This document shows, piece by piece, positions 1 to 5,384 of a DNA stretch of 7,893 nt. The notes beneath the pieces were generated by a model that saw nothing but the letters and a program-made list of their open reading frames with translations, did no database searches and was not told the origin of the DNA. The translations under genes were made by a program, and so were the position numbers. The first letter of the stretch is position 1, and the number at the start of each line of letters is the position of its first letter. Origin of the DNA: Methanobrevibacter sp. (GTDB lineage Archaea; Methanobacteriota; Methanobacteria; Methanobacteriales; Methanobacteriaceae); contig JAEEWY010000069.1 of NCBI GenBank assembly GCA_016291275.1, forward strand, positions 1 through 7,893, in the 5' to 3' direction.

Positions 1-1
1 T

Positions 2-907
2 TCAATAAATGACATCAGCCCACTTGCAAATGAGTTTACCAGAATCAATGCAGAACTCAATGAAGTTGAAGTTGAAATAGACCAAAAGGAAGCAAACAAC
101 GAGCTTAGAAGCAATATGGGAAGATTCGATGTCATCGACATTGATCCATTCGGAACCCCTTCACCATTTGTAGACTCTGCAGGTTATAACCTAAAAAGGG
201 ACTCCCTCCTTTGCTTAACTGCAACGGACACTTCCTGCCTTTGCGGTACCTACGAAGAGCCTTGCATTAGAAAATACAATGCACAACCCTACAAAAGCGA
301 ATATTGCCATGAGAATGGAATAAGGATTCTCATTGGATTTGCTGCACTCACCCTTGCAAAGTATCAGAAATACATTGAAGTGAAAATGTCACACAGCAGT
401 GAGCATTACATGAGAACCTACCTTAAGGTAAGGAAAGGCTCAAAGGCAACAGATGAATCATTGAAAAACATTGGATATATTGCACACTGCAAGCATTGCC
501 TCTATAGAAGCGAGCACAAAGGCCTTGCATCCAGTGTTCCGGAATTCTGTCCTGAATGCGGTGAAAAATTGATAGTGGCTGGACCTATGTGGTTGGGACC
601 TGTTCAAAATGAGGAGTTCATTGATTCAATGATTGAAATAGCTGAAGAAAAGGATCTTAACCAAAAGGATAAAGTCTTAAAGCTATTGAATTCCTGTAAG
701 ATAGAGGCGAATGCACCAAGTACATTCTATGATATCCACAAAGTCTGCAGAGCCTTGAAAATTAGTGCACCTAAGTTTGACAAGGTATTCGATAAGCTAC
801 AGGATGGAGGATTCATTGCAGTTAAAACCCATTACAGCCCTCTTGGGATAAAGACAAATGCAAGCAATAAGGAATTGATGGATATTATCAAGAAATTAAG
901 TGAATGA
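2..907 (+). CDS. trm1: tRNA (guanine(26)-N(2))-dimethyltransferase Trm1, 5' truncated by window edge
   Basis: Trm1 is an S-adenosylmethionine-dependent enzyme that dimethylates the N2 of G26 in tRNA. The frame is open from the first complete codon (base 2) to a TGA at 905-907, giving 301 visible residues. Family members are about 380 residues, so roughly 75 N-terminal residues lie upstream, including the first SAM-binding motifs. Visible hallmarks are the catalytic motif DPFGTPSPFVD (about visible residue 48), the following TDTSCLCGTYEEPCIRKYNA block, and a metal-binding-like pair CKHC...CPEC with the nearby MWLGP motif. The C-terminal part looks like the winged-helix-type domain of archaeal Trm1. 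The first ATG inside the frame (116) is only an internal methionine, because the sequence before it is coding-like and matches the family. Identification is firm; the true start is not visible. Confidence 0.93.
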   Translation, partial: SINDISPLANEFTRINAELNEVEVEIDQKEANNELRSNMGRFDVIDIDPFGTPSPFVDSAGYNLKRDSLLCLTATDTSCLCGTYEEPCIRKYNAQPYKSEYCHENGIRILIGFAALTLAKYQKYIEVKMSHSSEHYMRTYLKVRKGSKATDESLKNIGYIAHCKHCLYRSEHKGLASSVPEFCPECGEKLIVAGPMWLGPVQNEEFIDSMIEIAEEKDLNQKDKVLKLLNSCKIEANAPSTFYDIHKVCRALKISAPKFDKVFDKLQDGGFIAVKTHYSPLGIKTNASNKELMDIIKKLSE

Positions 908-967
908 AAAATGCAATAATTATCAGATATTATCAATAAATTGAACAAATGAAAAAAATACAATACT

Positions 968-983
968 ATACTTAATTAAGTAT
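968..983. repeat. 16-base perfect palindrome downstream of trm1
   Basis: ATACTTAATTAAGTAT reads the same on both strands and is followed by TTT. With no loop it suits a protein-binding site better than an RNA hairpin, although a cruciform-like stem of six or so pairs with the centre unpaired could help end the trm1 transcript. In DNA this AT-rich a palindrome of this length could be chance. Confidence 0.4.
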
Positions 984-1084
984 TTTGGATAAGGATAATT
1001 GCTTAAAATTGATTTAATGAAAGATTATGCGATTATATTAAAATAAACACTCTAAAATTAAAAATTAAGAACAATGAAGTAATA

Positions 1085-1119
1085 AAATATACTTTAATTA
1101 TTTTAAATATACTTTAATT
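1085..1119 (+). repeat. Two 15-base direct repeats, 20-base period
   Basis: AAATATACTTTAATT occurs at 1085-1099 and again, identical, at 1105-1119. The 20-base spacing is close to two helical turns, so both copies face the same side of the DNA. They lie about 90-120 bases upstream of the TATA box of the Lrp-type regulator and could be operator or activator sites. Confidence 0.6.
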
Positions 1120-1170
1120 TGAAAATATTTAATAAAAAATAAAATAATCAAATAATAATTAAATTTATCA

Positions 1171-1200
1171 AAAATAAGAAAAAAATAAGAAAAATAAGAA
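1171..1200 (+). repeat. Three phased AAAATAAGAA units
   Basis: AAAATAAGAA occurs at 1171-1180, 1182-1191 and 1191-1200, at spacings of 11 and 9 bases, close to the helical repeat. The run abuts the BRE/TATA of the Lrp-type gene. Phased A-tracts of this kind can bend DNA, or the run may simply be a low-complexity slippage product. Confidence 0.5.
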
Positions 1201-1216
1201 AAGTTTTATATATAAA
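1196..1216 (+). promoter_or_regulatory. BRE and TATA box of the Lrp/AsnC gene
   Basis: A purine-rich BRE (AAGAAAAG, 1196-1203) is followed by TTTATATATAAA (1205-1216), an excellent archaeal TATA box. By normal archaeal spacing transcription would start near 1235-1240, leaving a leader of about 100 bases before the preferred ATG at 1340. Confidence 0.7.
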
Positions 1217-1231
1217 TTATAACATAATAAT

Positions 1232-1257
1232 AATTGTTGTACTTAATATAAACAATT
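1232..1257. promoter_or_regulatory. Candidate operator (inverted repeat) at the Lrp-type gene start site
   Basis: AATTGTT (1232-1238) and its reverse complement AACAATT (1251-1257) are separated by 12 bases and span the predicted transcription start. Lrp/AsnC proteins bind such dyads as dimers or higher oligomers and commonly repress their own gene, and a site over the start would suit that. The 10-mer AATTGTTGTA at 1232-1241 recurs ahead of mptA. Confidence 0.35.
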
Positions 1258-1339
1258 TAACACGGAACCTAAATTGCAATGTTTTAAAAAAACCCCCTTA
1301 GAAATTGCAATTGAGGAAAAATTGAAAAAAGTGAAAATC

Positions 1340-1819
1340 ATGTGTGCAAAAAAGAACGATGAAATAATCAAATTGGACGAAACTGATATTAAAATTCTAA
1401 AAATCATCAACGATGACGTTAGAATTTCATACAGGCAAATATCACGTGATTTAGGAATTTCTGTAGGAACTGTACACAATCGTATCGATAAAATGCTTAA
1501 ATCCGGTGTAATTGAAAAATTCGCACCTGTATTAAACCATAAGAAATTAGGTTATGCGCTTACAAGCATTATTGGCGTTAATGTAAAAGGTCAAGAATTA
1601 GAAGCTTGGGAAGCTGAAATCTCAAACAACAAAAATGTTGTTGGACTTTATGACGTTACTGGCCAATATGACGCTATTGTAATTGCTAAATTTAAAGATA
1701 CTGATGAATTAGACAAATTCCTTAAAGAATTGCTTAAATCAGGTTGTATTGAAAAAACAATTACACAAACTGTGCTTAACATTGTAAAAGAAGATATTGG
1801 ATCTGCTAATATCCTCTAA
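1340..1819 (+). CDS. Lrp/AsnC family transcriptional regulator
   Basis: This is a DNA-binding regulator of the feast/famine (Lrp/AsnC) family, 159 residues from the ATG at 1340. The N-terminal helix-turn-helix (about residues 15-50) carries the typical LDETDIKIL lead-in and the ISYRQISRDLGISVGTVHNRI recognition segment. The C-terminal half (about 65-150) is a RAM/AsnC effector and oligomerisation domain, with the characteristic YDVTGQYDAIVIAKF segment containing the G-x-YD motif. I chose this start because GTGA lies 5 bases upstream (1331-1334) and the length fits the family. The frame stays open upstream to a TTG at 1274, which would add 22 residues (181 total), and a TTG at 1322 has GAGG before it. 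The gene stands alone behind its own promoter with a dyad at the predicted start, suggesting autoregulation. Its targets and effector cannot be read from the sequence. Confidence 0.9.
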   Translation: MCAKKNDEIIKLDETDIKILKIINDDVRISYRQISRDLGISVGTVHNRIDKMLKSGVIEKFAPVLNHKKLGYALTSIIGVNVKGQELEAWEAEISNNKNVVGLYDVTGQYDAIVIAKFKDTDELDKFLKELLKSGCIEKTITQTVLNIVKEDIGSANIL

Positions 1820-1948
1820 ATCGTTTTAAGTTCATTTTTAAAATTTGATAATAATAATTAAATGATTTTTATAATTAAATCCCTTTCAATAATTATAAAA
1901 TTATTTTAATTATTATTAAACCCCTTTATTTAACCCCTAAAAAATTTC

Positions 1949-1967
1949 TATTTTTAACTCTTTTTTT
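1949..1967 (+). terminator. Probable T-tract terminator of the Lrp-type gene
   Basis: Two T runs, TTTTT at 1951-1955 and TTTTTTT at 1961-1967, form the strongest T-tract on the plus strand after the regulator. Archaeal termination relies mainly on such tracts. The distance from the stop codon (about 130 bases) is long, so the shorter T5 at 1835-1839 could act first. Confidence 0.4.
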
Positions 1968-2064
1968 ATAATTTTCATGTTATTTTTATGCTATTTTCAT
2001 AAACAAATTAATAAAATTCAATTTAAAAACAATTTATTATAGAAAATTATATTAAACATTTATA

Positions 2065-2080
2065 CAAAAAATATATAAAC
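2065..2080 (+). promoter_or_regulatory. Candidate distal promoter of mptA
   Basis: An A-rich BRE-like stretch (2065-2070) precedes ATATATAAA (2071-2079). A start near 2100 would give a leader of about 120 bases. A second TATA-like element (2126-2137) is an alternative, with a shorter leader of about 60 bases. Composition this AT-rich makes any single TATA call uncertain. Confidence 0.45.
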
Positions 2081-2144
2081 ATACAATAATATTATTTTAA
2101 ATATAGAAAATAAAAACTATTTATTTTATTATAAAAATTAAAAA

Positions 2145-2172
2145 ACAATGATTAATTGTAAAAATTGTTGTA
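2145..2172. promoter_or_regulatory. Candidate operator or leader dyad upstream of mptA
   Basis: ACAAT (2145-2149) and ATTGT (2155-2159) form a 15-base inverted repeat, the usual footprint size of a single Lrp-family half-module. Immediately after it, 2163-2172 reads AATTGTTGTA, identical to the 10-mer at 1232-1241 in the regulator's own promoter. If the nearer TATA (2126-2137) is used, the dyad covers the transcription start, as in the regulator gene. Binding by that regulator is inference. Confidence 0.35.
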
Positions 2173-2220
2173 ATAAAAAAATAATATTTATTTTTAATAA
2201 ATTAAAGAAGGTAAACAAAA

Positions 2221-3159
2221 ATGGTAGTTTGTCTCCCAGACACACAAGATGATGAACCACGTATCCCTATTCACTTAAGTAGAGTAGGTGTTACTGGCGT
2301 CAAAAAACTTTTAACTCTTAAAAGAAAAGAAAAAAGACCAATCATATTGCTACCTACTTTTGATGCTTTTGTAGATTTGCCAAGCACTCAAAAAGGTACA
2401 CATATGTCTAGAACTCCTGAAGCTATCAGTGAAGTTGTTGATGAAGTTGCTAAAGGTGCATCCGGTGGTGTTGAATCACTCTGTGCAGATATCGTAAACA
2501 GGATGCTTGAAAAGCATGAATACGCTAAACGTGTTGAAGTGAACATGGTTAGTGACTACATGTTTATGAAAGAGTCCCCAGTAACTGACAATAGATCCCA
2601 GGAAATGGCTAAATTAATAGCTAATGCTGTTGGTATCCGTGAAGATGATGGAACCATCACCATTAGAAAAGCTATTGGTGCTGAAGTTATTGGAATGACT
2701 GTATGTCCATGTGCACAAGAATCTGTAAGAGAAGTAGATAAAAGCAACTTATTAAAATTCTTAGATGAAGAAACATGCGAAAAAGTATTGAACACTGTAA
2801 CTTTCGCTTCTCACAACCAAAGAGGAGTAGGAACAATCTTAATAGAAGTTCCTGAAAAGGAATACATCGATGGTGAAAAATTGATTGAAATCATTGAATC
2901 CTCTATGAGTTCCCCTATTTCAGAGCTTTTAAAACGTCCTGATGAAAACGCAGTTGTTATGAATGCTCATAAGAATCCTGTATTTGTAGAAGATTGTGTA
3001 AGAACAATGAATGAAAAGATCCTTGAGGAATTTTCATACTTGCCTGATGACACTTTAATCACTACAAGACAAGAAAACCATGAAAGTATTCACAGACACA
3101 ATGCTTATGCAGAAAAAGTTTCTACTTTAGGTTCTCTTAAAGAAGAACTTAATTTATAA
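2221..3159 (+). CDS. mptA: GTP cyclohydrolase MptA (type IV, FolE2 family)
   Basis: MptA opens the GTP ring to give 7,8-dihydroneopterin 2',3'-cyclic phosphate, the first committed step of tetrahydromethanopterin synthesis; characterised archaeal enzymes use Fe(II). The 312-residue length matches the family (about 310-315). Family signatures are KGTHMSR (residues 58-64, His61), TVCPCAQ (160-166, the metal-ligand Cys162 region with Cys164), FASHNQRG (195-202, His198), KRPDE (238-242) and a C-terminal RQENHESIH segment (283-291). The ATG at 2221 has GAAGGT at 2207-2212, 8 bases upstream, and no competing start is as good. The gene is monocistronic, with a long AT-rich leader and a strong terminator after it. 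It is cytoplasmic and expected to be essential, because the methanopterin coenzyme carries C1 units in methanogenesis. I see no oddity in the protein. Confidence 0.95.
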   Translation: MVVCLPDTQDDEPRIPIHLSRVGVTGVKKLLTLKRKEKRPIILLPTFDAFVDLPSTQKGTHMSRTPEAISEVVDEVAKGASGGVESLCADIVNRMLEKHEYAKRVEVNMVSDYMFMKESPVTDNRSQEMAKLIANAVGIREDDGTITIRKAIGAEVIGMTVCPCAQESVREVDKSNLLKFLDEETCEKVLNTVTFASHNQRGVGTILIEVPEKEYIDGEKLIEIIESSMSSPISELLKRPDENAVVMNAHKNPVFVEDCVRTMNEKILEEFSYLPDDTLITTRQENHESIHRHNAYAEKVSTLGSLKEELNL

Positions 3160-3163
3160 TAAG

Positions 3164-3214
3164 AAGTTTGTATTAAGCATATTGCTTAATTTTAAACTTT
3201 TATTTTTTCTTTTT
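3164..3214 (+). terminator. Stem-loop plus T-tract terminator of mptA
   Basis: Inner arms ATTAAGCA (3172-3179) and TGCTTAAT (3183-3190) enclose the loop TAT. Outer arms AAGTTT (3164-3169) and AAACTT (3194-3199) extend the stem across a small internal bulge. A T-rich tract (3203-3214) follows. It starts 5 bases after the mptA stop and resembles a bacterial intrinsic terminator. Confidence 0.75.
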
Positions 3215-3224
3215 AAACACAGAT

Positions 3225-3243
3225 GCAAATATTGCTTATTTGC
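3225..3243. repeat. Inverted repeat GCAAATA-N5-TATTTGC
   Basis: Perfect 7-base arms (3225-3231 and 3237-3243) flank TTGCT. The left arm is preceded by GAT, so GATGCAA (3222-3228) is shared with the second dyad at 3423-3429. A TATA-like TTTAATATATC follows directly, so this could be an operator ahead of an unrecognised transcript. Confidence 0.45.
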
Positions 3244-3421
3244 TTTAATATATCTAAAATCAGATAATAATAAAAATAAGAACTATTTTTACTATTTAAT
3301 AGGCCTAGTCAATATAAGGTTTATTGAATCAATTTTTTTAAAAAAAAATTATTAAATAAATTTATCCTCCTTTTCAAAATTAATAATTAAAACATTATTA
3401 ACTCTCGTTTTCATAATTTAA

Positions 3422-3446
3422 CGATGCAAGTAAGTGCTTGCATTCG
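3422..3446. promoter_or_regulatory. Operator-like dyad at the BRE of the small membrane protein gene
   Basis: ATGCAAG (3424-3430) and CTTGCAT (3437-3443) are perfect arms around TAAGTG. With one extra T the symmetry extends to CGATGCAAG...CTTGCATTCG. It ends inside the BRE, so a protein bound here could block or recruit TFB. Confidence 0.5.
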
Positions 3447-3462
3447 AAAGACTTTATATAAT
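3445..3462 (+). promoter_or_regulatory. BRE and TATA box of the small membrane protein gene
   Basis: CGAAAGAC (3445-3452) is a good BRE and TTTATATAAT (3453-3462) a good TATA box. Transcription would begin near 3482, giving a leader of about 40 bases that ends with a strong ribosome binding site. Confidence 0.7.
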
Positions 3463-3521
3463 CCTTTTAATAGATTAAAGAGTAAGCAGAATTATTATAA
3501 TCTAAAATTGGAGGAAAAAAC

Positions 3522-3671
3522 ATGAACACTATATTATTTTTTAGTTTAGTATCAATTGTAAGCTCATTAGCAATAGCATATATCTCTTTAAAATTTGCTA
3601 ATTCAGAAGAAGCAGAACTTGTTAATGAAATCCAAATGAAATATCCAAACAACACATTATATTATGGATAA
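3522..3671 (+). CDS. Small single-helix membrane protein, 49 residues, function unknown
   Basis: I do not recognise this protein. The ATG at 3522 has a near-perfect ribosome binding site, GGAGG at 3510-3514 with 7-base spacing, and a good BRE/TATA at 3445-3462, so it is probably a real gene despite its length. Residues 3-24 form one hydrophobic helix (LFFSLVSIVSSLAIAYISL), followed by a Lys and then a polar, acidic 24-residue tail (SEEAELVNEIQ...) ending in NNTLYYG. There is no signal peptidase motif that I trust, so the helix is more likely a membrane anchor than a cleaved signal. The gene stands alone; a T7 run at 3707-3713 probably ends its transcript, and it converges on the zinc-ribbon gene. 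A dyad overlapping its BRE suggests regulated expression. Small subunits or regulators of membrane complexes look like this, but no partner is visible. Confidence 0.75.
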   Translation: MNTILFFSLVSIVSSLAIAYISLKFANSEEAELVNEIQMKYPNNTLYYG

Positions 3672-3812
3672 CTGATTTGATTAGTTTGAAATAATAAAAT
3701 TTTCACTTTTTTTATCTATTAATCTTTTTAATTTGCAATTTAAATTTTTTAAAAAAAACAAGTTTTTATCATAAAAAATAGTAAAGATGTTTGAAGAATT
3801 AAATTAAATAAT
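3672..3812. terminator. Convergent terminator region with T-tracts on both strands
   Basis: On the plus strand TTTTTTT at 3707-3713 lies 36 bases after the small gene's stop. On the minus strand eight T (plus-strand A8 at 3751-3758) lie about 55 bases after the zinc-ribbon stop. A stem ATTAAATT-AAAT-AATTTAAT (3798-3817) overlaps that stop codon. Together they separate the convergent transcripts. Confidence 0.5.
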
Positions 3813-4085
3813 TTAATCCTTTGCCCATCTTTTCAATTGAGGGAAGACTTCATTCATCATTTTAGAAGCTTCTTCAATATTCATTTCCGGATGAACTTCT
3901 ACCATCTTTTCACTGCAGAAAGCTATCATCTCTTCCATAGTCATGTCAGAAGTGAATTCACCATCCTTAAAGCAGTACATGCAGTAATCCTCATTTTTAG
4001 ATCCATCTGCATTGGTTCCAAAAAGCTCTTCAGTCATAGGCATAGCACAAGATTGGCAGAATTTTTGATTTTCAAAATTTTCCAT
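3813..4085 (-). CDS. Small zinc-ribbon protein (putative zinc ribbon family, PF12674-like)
   Basis: This 90-residue cytoplasmic protein has an N-terminal four-cysteine zinc ribbon: CQSC (Cys10, Cys13) and CMYC (Cys35, Cys38). Between the pairs lies the family-typical FGTNADGSKNEDY block. The C-terminal half (about 48-90) is helical and acidic with many Met residues and ends FPQLKRWAKD, again typical of this widespread uncharacterised family. The frame continues upstream to an ATG at 4112, adding 9 residues. I prefer 4085 because GGAGATGAT sits just before it, and the upstream ATG would fall almost on the predicted transcription start. The gene has its own promoter and no partner. The molecular role of the family is unknown; nucleic-acid or protein binding through the ribbon is inference. 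Confidence 0.87.
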   Translation of the reverse strand: MENFENQKFCQSCAMPMTEELFGTNADGSKNEDYCMYCFKDGEFTSDMTMEEMIAFCSEKMVEVHPEMNIEEASKMMNEVFPQLKRWAKD

Positions 4086-4135
4086 AATATCATCTCCTAA
4101 ATTAAATCTCATTATTTATTATTAAACATAAGATG

Positions 4136-4150
4136 AATATAATTTTCGAA
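4136..4150 (-). promoter_or_regulatory. BRE and TATA of the zinc-ribbon gene
   Basis: Read on the minus strand, TTCGAAA leads into AATTATATT (plus 4136-4144), a BRE/TATA pair. A start near 4115 gives a leader of about 30 bases before the ATG at 4085. The promoter sits in the 72-base gap after the glycosyltransferase stop, so the zinc-ribbon gene can be transcribed on its own. Confidence 0.55.
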
Positions 4151-4157
4151 AGAGCAT

Positions 4158-5348
4158 TTAAAAACTATTCTCATTCATCACATCCAAAATACAATCAATA
4201 CCATTAAATGATTTTAATTTATCTCCAATAGATTTAGAGTTTTTTCTAAAACTATCATCGCTTATCAGTTCTTCACATTCATTTTTAATTATTTCACTTT
4301 TAAATCTATTATGCTCCAATACCTTCGCAGAACCTACTTTCTCTACAGATTTCCCATTATAAATCCTTTCAAACACTCTTCCAGGACATATTAATTGAGG
4401 AACCCCATAAACCAAACCGTCAATCACACTATTTTGCCCGCCATGATTAATAAACAAGACAGCATTCTTAAATAGCTTGGAAAAGTCCCAACGATTATTG
4501 ACATGTATATTGTCATAATCTTGCTTTTCCAAAGATAAAGAGGCAATATAAACTTCATATTCCCCACCAAGAAATGCATCTTTTATCTCTTTAAGCATTT
4601 TATTAGCGGAAATAGTTCCATTTCCCATATAAACTAGAATAACATTATCTTTTTTCTTAGAATCATTATTTTTATCATCTTCATTAGGAATAGATTGGAA
4701 ATCTAAATCTTTCCAAGTTCCACAAAAAGTAACATCCTCCTTATCAATTGGTTCCAATTCATAAATGCTCGGAACAAAAGATTTTTCCGCCCAATTAAAA
4801 AGATCTAATGTAGAATTAACTTCTGGAAGATTATTTTCCTTTAAAAATTTATTAACTCCCTTAGCATACTTAGGATTAGAAGCATATTCTGTTTGTGTAG
4901 GATAACTAATAGTTGTGTATAATGGCTTATTTTCAAGTTTTGAAGCTATGATTGCAGAAATGTTAAATTCAGAATAAACTATATCAGGATTAAAATCAGC
5001 AATTGCTCTTCTTATATTCCCAACACTTTTCACTAAATAATTATAATCAACATTTCCAGTAAAATATAAAACATCCTCAAAGCTTTTAACATTTTTCCTT
5101 TCAGTGATTCCTAATTTTTGAGCTATGGGGAATGTTCGACTTGAAATAGCCTTAGGCAAGCCAAGAGGCATAGGAATTTCAAGATAATGGTTTTTTACAC
5201 CATTTATCTTTTTATAATTAACATCTTCGGCTATACAGGTATTAACTTCAATACCTGCATCTTTAAAATGCTCAACAAGCAATCTGGCCCTGCTGGAAGG
5301 GCCTGCAGTTTCAGCCATTGCGGACATTGAACTAACTAGTACTCTCAT
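4158..5348 (-). CDS. GT-B fold glycosyltransferase (GT1/MurG-like), acceptor unknown
   Basis: This is a 396-residue nucleotide-sugar-dependent glycosyltransferase with two Rossmann-like domains. The N-terminal domain (about 1-195) starts MRVLVSSMSAMAETAGPSSR and contains PDIVYSEFN (121-129), a typical acceptor-side strand. The C-terminal donor domain (about 234-380) has VILVYMGNGT (236-245) and the signature NHGGQNSVIDGLVYGVPQ (301-318), where the HGG-x-NS and GVP elements normally hold the nucleotide sugar. A charged low-complexity linker (222-234, Asn/Asp/Lys-rich) joins the domains. No signal peptide or membrane helix is seen, so it acts at the cytoplasmic side. GGGG upstream of the ATG is the likely ribosome contact. 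A 17-base dyad (5358-5374) lies just upstream. Sugar and acceptor cannot be deduced; glycolipids or surface glycans are the usual roles in host-associated methanogens. Confidence 0.85.
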   Translation of the reverse strand: MRVLVSSMSAMAETAGPSSRARLLVEHFKDAGIEVNTCIAEDVNYKKINGVKNHYLEIPMPLGLPKAISSRTFPIAQKLGITERKNVKSFEDVLYFTGNVDYNYLVKSVGNIRRAIADFNPDIVYSEFNISAIIASKLENKPLYTTISYPTQTEYASNPKYAKGVNKFLKENNLPEVNSTLDLFNWAEKSFVPSIYELEPIDKEDVTFCGTWKDLDFQSIPNEDDKNNDSKKKDNVILVYMGNGTISANKMLKEIKDAFLGGEYEVYIASLSLEKQDYDNIHVNNRWDFSKLFKNAVLFINHGGQNSVIDGLVYGVPQLICPGRVFERIYNGKSVEKVGSAKVLEHNRFKSEIIKNECEELISDDSFRKNSKSIGDKLKSFNGIDCILDVMNENSF

Positions 5349-5357
5349 AAATACCCC

Positions 5358-5374
5358 AATTATTTAAAATAATT
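5358..5374. repeat. Dyad AATTATTT-A-AAATAATT upstream of the glycosyltransferase
   Basis: Perfect 8-base arms with a single central A lie 10-26 bases ahead of the glycosyltransferase ATG. It could be an operator or an early-transcript hairpin, but its pure A/T content makes chance plausible. Confidence 0.35.
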
Positions 5375-5384
5375 TTTTATTGGT

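Larger units (their letters stand above)
908..1195. other. AT-rich intergenic region between trm1 and the Lrp-type gene
   Basis: No gene is visible: ATG codons here run quickly into stops. The stretch is extremely AT-rich and holds three ordered structures: a 16-base perfect palindrome (968-983), a 15-base direct repeat with 20-base period (1085-1119) and a phased run of AAAATAAGAA units (1171-1200). The last runs directly into the promoter of the downstream regulator. No convincing terminator for trm1 is seen beyond the palindrome and a short T run after it. Confidence 0.6.
1820..2220. other. 400-base AT-rich intergenic region with mptA leader
   Basis: No gene is seen. The 5' part carries T-tracts that may end the regulator transcript, including a 7-base stem with ATAA loop at 1888-1905. 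The middle is featureless AT-rich DNA apart from two near-copies of a TTAAACCCC / TTTAACCCC tract around 1916-1938. The 3' part holds two possible TATA boxes, a dyad and the ribosome binding site of mptA. Confidence 0.6.
3215..3521. other. Intergenic region between mptA and the small membrane protein gene
   Basis: No ORF with a credible start is seen. Contents in order: a 19-base dyad (3225-3243), a TATA-like stretch (3244-3254), a short GC island with the palindrome TAGGCCTA (3300-3307), a T7 run (3333-3339), an isolated CCTCC (3366-3370), and then the dyad and promoter of the small gene. Confidence 0.55.

Noticed and set aside
1171..1200. CRISPR-like repeat array
   Set aside because: Units are about 10 bases, A-rich and contiguous, with no spacers.
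1243..1479. Minus-strand 78-residue open frame
   Set aside because: It is antisense to the start of the Lrp-type gene, has no ribosome site and shows no domain; it mirrors the coding strand.
2081..2220. Riboswitch in the mptA leader
   Set aside because: The leader is nearly all A/T, with no GC-containing helices or known aptamer signature. The small dyad is better explained as a protein site.
2556..2795. Minus-strand 79-residue open frame inside mptA
   Set aside because: It is fully antisense to a firmly identified gene, with no initiation signal of its own.
3365..3371. CCTCC as an anti-Shine-Dalgarno switch for the small membrane gene, or as a minus-strand ribosome site
   Set aside because: It could pair with GGAGGA at 3510-3515, but the predicted start (about 3482) leaves it outside the transcript. 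On the minus strand no start codon follows it.
3467..3655. Minus-strand 62-residue open frame
   Set aside because: It is antisense to the small membrane protein gene. The plus-strand frame has the promoter and GGAGG site; this one has neither.
3837..4100. Plus-strand 87-residue open frame
   Set aside because: It is antisense to the zinc-ribbon gene, whose CxxC motifs and family match are clear.
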